Below are positions 58,104 through 64,000 of a stretch of DNA of 64,000 nucleotides, one piece after another. The number at the start of each line of letters is the position of its first letter. Position 1 is the stretch's first letter. The DNA is from Siderastrea radians (lineage: Eukaryota; Cnidaria; Anthozoa; Scleractinia; Rhizangiidae), in assembly GCA_964017195.1 (NCBI GenBank), contig CAXHKT010000142.1, positions 1 to 64,000 of the forward strand, in the 5' to 3' direction. Under the pieces are notes generated by a model, which had not been told where the DNA came from, ran no database searches, and was given only the letters and a program-made list of their open reading frames with translations. A program made the translations under genes and the position numbers.

Positions 58104-58172
58104 GACAGAGACAGAACAGAACAGAACAGAACAGAACAGAACAGAACAGAACAGAACAGAACAGAACAGAAC
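58027..58172 (+). repeat. Compound microsatellite (GA)n-(GACA)n-(GAACA)n
   Basis: AGAG runs to about 58,047, GACA to about 58,100 and GAACA to about 58,170. Read on the minus strand this is the simple-repeat tail, (TGTTC)n then (TGTC)n, of the adjacent retrotransposon. Confidence 0.95.
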
Positions 58173-58795
58173 ACTTTATTTATACACGGAATTTCTTCAA
58201 TTACAGCGAATTGTTTTCCGAGAAAGCCGTGTTAAAAACTATTACATTGATAATTAAATATGTACTATATACAAATATCTACATAGAAATAAGTTACAAG
58301 TAAGAGTATTACATACTATTGGAGACCGAGTGTGTATAGACGCTTTCGAAATGACTCAAGACACTCCTCTGATTTCATCTTGTTTGGAAGTGAATTCCAC
58401 AATTTAGCCCCACGATAAAAGAAACTCTTTTTTCAAGATTTCAGTTCTAGGTTTTTGGAGAGCTAAATTTTAGATTGAGTCTCTGAGGCTGTAAGCAGTG
58501 CCATCACGAACCAGGTTTATTTCTTCAGTGAGGTACTCTGGAGCCCTATTATGCAAGATTTTATGCATCATAATTGCTGTATGTTGTTCGCGTCGAACTC
58601 CAAGAGTATCCCACTGAAGCATCTTTAAAATCGGTCTGCAGATCTAGTCTCCCAGTTGCTCTGAGTGATGATCCGAGCTGCTCTATTATATAGTTTATCG
58701 ATTCTTTCGGACAGGCCCTTGTTTAGACCTGCCCAGACTATATCACAATAATCAAAGTAAGGAAGAATCAGCGCTTTAAAAATTGGAATCAAAAC
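58160..58795 (-). pseudogene. 3' end of a second non-LTR retrotransposon (LINE), minus strand
   Basis: On the minus strand the RT C-terminal part reads [35 protein letters not shown], then in another frame LQWDTLGVRREQHTAIMMHK, LHNRAPEYLTEEINLVRDG, AYSLRDSI. It ends with a 3' UTR, AATAAAGTG and a (TGTTC)n tail. It is 5'-truncated at the GACAGA microsatellite near 58,800 and carries at least one frameshift. Confidence 0.88.
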
Positions 58796-58799
58796 CTCA

Positions 58800-58981
58800 A
58801 AAAAGACACAGGAAGACAGAGAGACAGAGACACAGAGACAGAGACAGAGACAGAGACAGAGACAGAGGCAGAGACAGAGACAGAGACAGAGACAGAGACA
58901 GAGACAGAGACAGAGACAGAGACAGAGACAGAGACAGAGACAGAGACAGAGACAGAGACAGAGACAGAGACAGAGACAGAT
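58800..58981 (+). repeat. (GACAGA)n microsatellite
   Basis: About 28 near-perfect GACAGA hexamers. It reads as Asp-Arg repeats on the plus strand and Cys-Leu repeats on the minus strand, which are artefacts. Confidence 0.96.
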
Positions 58982-60069
58982 CGGATTCTGTATTACTTCC
59001 TGTGACAACGCAGGATGGAGACCCATATAATTTGTATTGGCACTTTACTGAACGAGATTTCTCCAGTATTTCCTGAAATGAATTGCAGACAACAACACGT
59101 GCATTACCATGACCATCACCTTAGTGCAGTAGAGACCTGAACTGTTTAAACGAAAACCGCTTGCCTGGTTATTTATTTACTTATTTATTTATTTATTTAT
59201 TTATTTATGGTTTGCCACAAGACCAAAATTCAAACTAAGACAAATAGAAAGAAGAGTACGAGGTAAAAAGATAATAGTAATTAAATAAAAAGGAGGCTTA
59301 AACTGTGTCAGGGGACTGACATCCCAACTGAAAATTGTCCCTTATAAAACCAGGGAAAAGTTAAGGGCTTGCATCTCAGTCGTCCATATGACTGGAAAAT
59401 AAGTCTTGCACGGTAGAGTTGCTAAGGGATGATTAACTGGCAATGAATAGTCAAACTAAATTCCAGACATCTCTGAGGGCATAGTTTTTTCGTAAGTCAG
59501 AAACTTGACAGACTAGGATTTACTTACGTGGGCATCTTTTTCCTTTGCAAATGACTTAGGTCTTTGGTTAGCAGTCACTTCAACCGTTGCCACCTCCTCC
59601 TGTCTTGAGCTCATTTCACCAACCCACGTGACGTCATCTTAGCCTTGTGCTCCTCGTGCTCCTCTGCCTCCTTGGTTTACTCTAACCAACACATCGGTAG
59701 TTTCCTGACAAACACAAACAAAATAGATCCATTCAAAGTGATTCTTTTGTCACTAGACTGAGAAACGAACAACAGAGACAGAAAAATAAAAAAAATTTGC
59801 CTTGTTTCCATAAATTATGACAAACTTAAAGCGTCATGGCAGCACTTATAGAAAGCGTTTGGGAGAACTCGAAAAAGGTGTAGACACTTTCAAAACTTAA
59901 TAATTAGTCCCTTCGGAAAACATCAGCGCATCAAGTTTTGGCAAACACATAACAGTGATGACAATCCGCAAATCAGTTTAAGATAATTGTTAAGAACTGT
60001 CTTAGGGGGCACCGTCTTGGGAGGCGGGGGGGGGGGGCAGTGCACGAAGCGCAATCTAGTGTGTGCTCG
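58982..60069. other. Intergenic DNA
   Basis: No gene recognised. It contains a (TTTA)n tract at about 59,169-59,207 and an 11-G run at about 60,027-60,038. Confidence 0.5.
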
Positions 60070-60480
60070 CTGAGTGTGGCTTTCATCTTGTTACGTAATA
60101 ACAAATGTAGGAGTTTGTATTGTTTCCAACTGAAGCATTGCCTAGATCAAAGGCAGGCCAGGCTCAAAGTATGTATGGGTCTTAACCTGTTACTTGATAA
60201 TAAATATAATGGATTGTATAGATTATACAAATGCATTGTCTAGAGCACAGGCAAACCAATCTTTCGCTTTGAAGTTGCGTAATAGTAAGTATAAGGGTTT
60301 GTATGCAAAATGGAAATATTGCATTGCCAGAGCACAGGTAGCCCATTTCCAACTTTGAAAGTGTGTCATCGTGTGACGTTATAACAAATAGAAGGGTTTA
60401 TATGACAATTTTCCAAATGCACTGCCTAGAGCAAAAGCACCTATGTTGTGATATGTAATAAAAAGTATAACAATTGCATT
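60070..60480 (+). repeat. Degenerate tandem repeat, period about 95 bp
   Basis: Four to five diverged units each contain, in order, GTAATAACAAAT-like, GGGTTTGTAT-like, AAATGCATTG-like and CCTAGAGCA(C/A)AGGC-like segments. Units begin near 60,090, 60,190, 60,280, 60,378 and 60,450 (partial). Non-coding. Confidence 0.7.
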
Positions 60481-61466
60481 GACATATGACATACGTATCC
60501 ATTCTCGAGAAGCTTTGATTTGACCTTGAATTACTAGTTTTCGGTTATCAATGGAAGTGATCAAACAAAATCGTGATTGTTTCATTTTTTAAATAGCTAT
60601 AAATAGCAAAAAGGCCTTGTGAGTTCGTTTTGAATCACGCTCGTTCGTATTGAACGAATCTTGTTTGTTTGTGACTGGAAAACAACAGCAACAAAGGCTT
60701 CCATATCCATGTGTGTACGCAGCTCTATATCCTAAACGAAAACTGGAAAAAATCATCACGTGTACCACAGAAACTACAAAGATAAATCACATCACCTCTT
60801 ATGCAAGTATTGTAACAAACGTGTCCTATAGAGCGATAATTTTGTCTAAATTTAAGACCGTTTTCAAAAACGTCGATCATGCAAGGTTACAACCTTAACA
60901 TGTGGCTATTGTTTTAACATTCTGAAAATCCTGTGGTAAAAGAACTCGAACGTGTATTTACTTCTGAGTTATTTCTTTAAGCACGTCTCTAGTGTGTTTT
61001 CCTGGTGTGTGTTACAAAAAAGGATTTGTATTGCGTTCTTGTCATTTATTTAAAGCGTAGCTAAGGGTCCACATTCAGTTTCATCATTTGATACTAGTGA
61101 ACTAAATACGTTGGATATATTTACAAAAAGAGAAAAACACATACGTTTGCCTACTCGCGTTTTGTTGTTAATTAAGAAAAGTATCAGTGGCAATCAGATG
61201 TTTCATTTCCCTTGAAACATAACTATTCTCCCTCCTCTGTCTTGTTGTTTCAAATGCGTTTGGTCGAAAGGGCAAAGATCAAGGGTTTTGTTTGTTGCTT
61301 TTATGCATATTTGGCATTGTCCCTTTCAGGGCTCAGCGTTAAAGAGGTCTCTTTATTTTTGTTGAATTTTTTGGGTTGCAGACCACGTTTATTTTTATCG
61401 TCCAAACATTATTGGAAAGGGACTTTTGCTCTAGAAACGACGGAATCCGGTCTGCATTGAAGTCCA
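60481..61466. other. Intergenic DNA
   Basis: Short ORFs only, none with recognisable features. Nothing to annotate. Confidence 0.5.
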
Positions 61467-61720
61467 CCCTAAGGGGAGGGGGGTATTCCCTTAAATGGCC
61501 CACACGAGGACGTGCCGCTGGCCAGGTTATGGATTTTCGCCTCTCTGTCCTGGACAGGGTATATAATTTTACGCGCGTCTGTCCTCAAAACGGTACCCCT
61601 ACACCCAAACATGAGTCAAGTGCCCCCCCTCCCCCATTCCGGGCGTTCACCATTACGGGAGAGCGATTCCCTAGTGAGAGATGTCTTGGCAAAACTCCAA
61701 TCATTAGTATTCGATTCGTA
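61467..61720 (+). repeat. Probable dispersed GC-richer repeat fragment
   Basis: A segment of GGGTATTCCCTTAAATGGCC, GTGCCGCTGGCCAGG and GGGTATATAATTTTACGCG differs in composition from its AT-rich surroundings. It resembles a dispersed invertebrate repeat from memory; I could not verify this. Confidence 0.3.
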
Positions 61721-63189
61721 ATACGGGTCGATTGTCACATACTGTTTTCATCGTATTTCATCGTTTGTAACAAAATATATATTTACTGAGAGCGATTCCA
61801 GATTATTCCAGAGGAAAAGGAGGTCCATTCCATTCTCCTTTACCGAACTTCCCACCCGCTTCCCGACGCCTTAACTTTCACCCCACCCCCTACCTCTCAA
61901 CAACCTTTTACACGGTAGTGCCATCAACAGAAGAACTCTATAAGGAGTTAAGGTGTAAAACCACTCTATCGTTTAAATAGGCCACTAACATTGAGAGAAC
62001 TTGCTTAGTAGTACGTGTCACCGATTTGGACGTAAAAAAATATATTATCATAAGTATATATGCAATAGAAGCTCTGTTTTTCCTTTTTTCCCCTACTTTT
62101 TTTCCTATCAAGCACAAGTCTTCGCCACCATCAGGCGGTGTGCGTCACGGCCCACAAAGGGTCATGGGTAAAAATATAACTGATGTCCATTTCACTCTAG
62201 ACACGATGGAGTAAACATCTCACGAGAGACCTTACAATGGCGGTAAAAATGAGAATTAAGACTCTGTTTCCCGTTTTGAAAAGAATAACTGAGGACACGA
62301 ATGTGGATTGTTTTGACTGGTTAATTTTTTGGTTACATGGACCAGGTGAATACGTTTTTTACGTTTTTTCACGATTCGGAGTCGATCGAATGTGCAAACG
62401 TGCAGACTACTAATAATGTAAATAAGAGCTGAAACCAGTTCGTTTCTCGGAAAGTGTTTCGTATTTGTTTGGCACTTTGACTAGATCAGCGGTAAAAGAG
62501 ATCCACAACACTTAGTTTGCTGGTATCGTTCACGGACTTACGCTACTGGGAAAGATTAGAGAGCGCGGACAACGAGCAAGGTGAAAAAGCCGGCTGACGT
62601 ACGCGTGTGATTATGATTTTTCACAAACATGGACTTGAAATCAGATCTTCCTTCAGGCAAAGAAAGCAACACAAGGAAATAGCCTAACAACTTACTGAAA
62701 ATGTATTAGACAAAACATTACTTGTGGTAGTCGTCCTGGAAATTCAAGTCTTTCCTGATAACAGCCATTCAAAGGGATTCCCCAAGTTTGCTGATGTGAG
62801 CTCACGGCCACACAAAAATAAAAACTTTGTTGTCTTAATAACATCATTTACGCTCTTGTCCTTGGTTTTACAAAAGGTTTGTACTTCATCAAGCATGTTT
62901 TATTTTCTCTTATATCAAACACTGCACATTAGTTTTCTCAATCTTGCTATAAGACTAGTGATGCTGATCCCAAGGCAGAGCCATACATCCATGTATATAT
63001 ACTCCTCTGCTTCCTATTTTAACAAGTCACTAACCTACATTCCTACAGTCACTGATTATAAAAAAAATTTGATACCGATGTTGTTCATTGACCTTCTTGT
63101 CTGCTTAAGAGAGGTGTTTCCTTTTACCGAAAATATGTGAAAATAATTTGGTCCAAAGGTTTCACTGTAAAAGATTGTATTCAAGCAAA
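61721..63189. other. Intergenic DNA
   Basis: No convincing gene. A 138-codon plus-strand frame at 62,724-63,140 is hydrophobic but lacks recognisable motifs or splice-bounded exons. Confidence 0.45.
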
Positions 63190-63404
63190 TAATAGAAAAA
63201 CTTTTTCTGTGTTTGCATAGCCTGATATAAACACGAGAATGGTTGGGAGAATTCAAGAGTTATGCAAACCCTTGAGGGTTTGCAGGGAGTGCCCAGCCTG
63301 GGTTGTGTATAGACTTTTGAAAATCCCCCCTCCCCCCCCCCCCCCCACTTGAGTGTTTGCTGTATATCAGGCCATCCAAACACAGGAAAAGTTTTTCCTT
63401 GCCT
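63190..63404. mobile_element. Palindromic MITE with ~40-bp terminal inverted repeats
   Basis: GAAAAACTTTTTCTGTGTTT and the next 20 bases (63,196-63,235) match the complement of 63,352-63,400 (GGAAAAACTTTTTCCTGTGT...GGCCTGATATA...). The interior has a poly-C run at 63,327-63,347. There is no ORF of its own. The ends are AT-rich and I could not fix a target duplication. Confidence 0.75.
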
Positions 63405-63675
63405 TATTCAACTGTGTTCACACACTCGCATGCAAACACACATCTCAGCCACTCAGAGTGCACGTTGTATCTTAGTTATTTTAAAACATAAAATGTATTT
63501 CTCTGTCTTGTCTGTACCAAGTCAGTTGAAAAGTATGGAACATTTGAGTGGATTGCTCCTTCACGTGGACATGTGTAGGCTGGATAGTAAATAATGTTAT
63601 CTGATCTGGTAATTGAAACATCACATATTTGACAGTGTGTACTATCAGAGCTCAGGGATAATTTTTCCCTCTAGG
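63405..63675. other. Intergenic or intronic DNA
   Basis: Nothing recognised until a pyrimidine-rich tract just before 63,676. Confidence 0.4.
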
Positions 63676-63855
63676 AATACCTTGCCTGCAAAGCCAGTGC
63701 CCTTGCTGAAGTCTGATGAGAAGAAATTTATAGCAAAGCCAGGAGCTTACAGCTTTGCCATGAATTTTTTTTTACCACACTCCAGTAATACCACAAAAGA
63801 CACTCACAAGCTAGGGAATGCTGACGGTTCCAGAAATACAGGCAAGGATTGTTGA
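63676..63855 (+). CDS. Possible terminal exon of an unidentified gene
   Basis: An acceptor-like TTTTTCCCTCTAG ends at 63,675. It is followed by an open frame with balanced composition, NTLPAKPVPLLKSDEKKF, then AKPGAYSFAMNFFLPHS and a Thr/Asn/Asp-rich end, stopping at 63,855 (TGA). Upstream exons are not seen in the window and no domain is recognised. It may equally be a chance frame. Confidence 0.28.
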   Translation, partial: NTLPAKPVPLLKSDEKKFIAKPGAYSFAMNFFLPHSSNTTKDTHKLGNADGSRNTGKDC

Positions 63856-64000
63856 GAAAGCCCTTCATATGTGACAGCTTCAATTGTTACTTCACTTTCA
63901 GATCACTTCAAATTTCCTTTTAATCCCTGAGGACACTTTGTGATGGCTATCATGATAATTGCCTCTAAAATATCTCACTGGCCTGTGTTTCTGGACATAT
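63856..64000. other. Non-coding right edge
   Basis: No feature identified; it would be the 3' UTR of the possible exon if that is real. Confidence 0.4.

Noticed and set aside
58625..59076. Cys-Leu and Asp-Arg repeat proteins
   Set aside because: Translation of the (GACAGA)n microsatellite fused to a LINE fragment.
62724..63140. 138-residue hydrophobic ORF
   Set aside because: No motifs, low-complexity hydrophobic run, and it partly abuts a MITE. It may be chance.

Overview
The window looks like nuclear DNA of an animal, most likely a cnidarian (anthozoan, perhaps a stony coral). This is inferred from a rhodopsin-type GPCR, a KIAA1958-like (DUF3504) tyrosine-recombinase pseudogene of the kind abundant in cnidarian genomes, decayed non-LTR retrotransposon ends, MITE-like foldbacks, spliced genes and AT-rich intergenic DNA. 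No operon, Shine-Dalgarno site, CRISPR array, rRNA or tRNA was seen.

Region 1 (1-24,773) is one uninterrupted satellite array: a 379-bp monomer repeated about 64.5 times head to tail. It runs off the left edge and stops in a (TA)n tract. The left third is visually invariant. Further right, shared variants define two higher-order repeats, a 5-mer and then a 3-mer, and three copies carry the same 105-bp internal duplication.

Region 2 (24,774-39,075) is a large inverted duplication with arms of about 4.4 kb around a 5.4-kb spacer. Each arm has a GPCR and, downstream on the same strand, a decayed sequence of five ~64-residue repeats. The right-arm GPCR (37,104-38,084, minus strand) is intact; the left copy is a pseudogene. 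The spacer holds palindromic AT-rich repeats, a diverged direct duplication, Penelope-like repeat fragments, a broken two-exon recombinase gene, and a third fragment of the repeat protein.

Region 3 (40,087-44,890) is a second, more diverged set of nested inverted repeats, with 24-bp minisatellites, a G-rich quadruplex-prone minisatellite and foldback elements. No gene was recognised there.

Region 4 (45,872-58,026) is the most interesting part: a candidate 12.15-kb mobile element. Its ends are matching inverted termini, it carries subterminal copies of a GTATTTGCTAC motif, and both flanks are GA-type microsatellite, as if it had inserted into the simple-repeat tail of a neighbouring retrotransposon. 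Inside is one long reading frame (50,700-53,876) with zinc fingers, an acidic linker, a tyrosine-recombinase domain and Myb/SANT-like segments. It is interrupted by two in-frame stops and no frameshift. A spliced 5' exon and promoter are plausible near 48.0 kb.

Region 5 (58,027-64,000) contains microsatellites, an antisense retrotransposon 3' end, a ~95-bp degenerate tandem repeat, a palindromic MITE and one possible terminal exon near the right edge. Only the GPCR on the minus strand is a confidently intact protein-coding gene.
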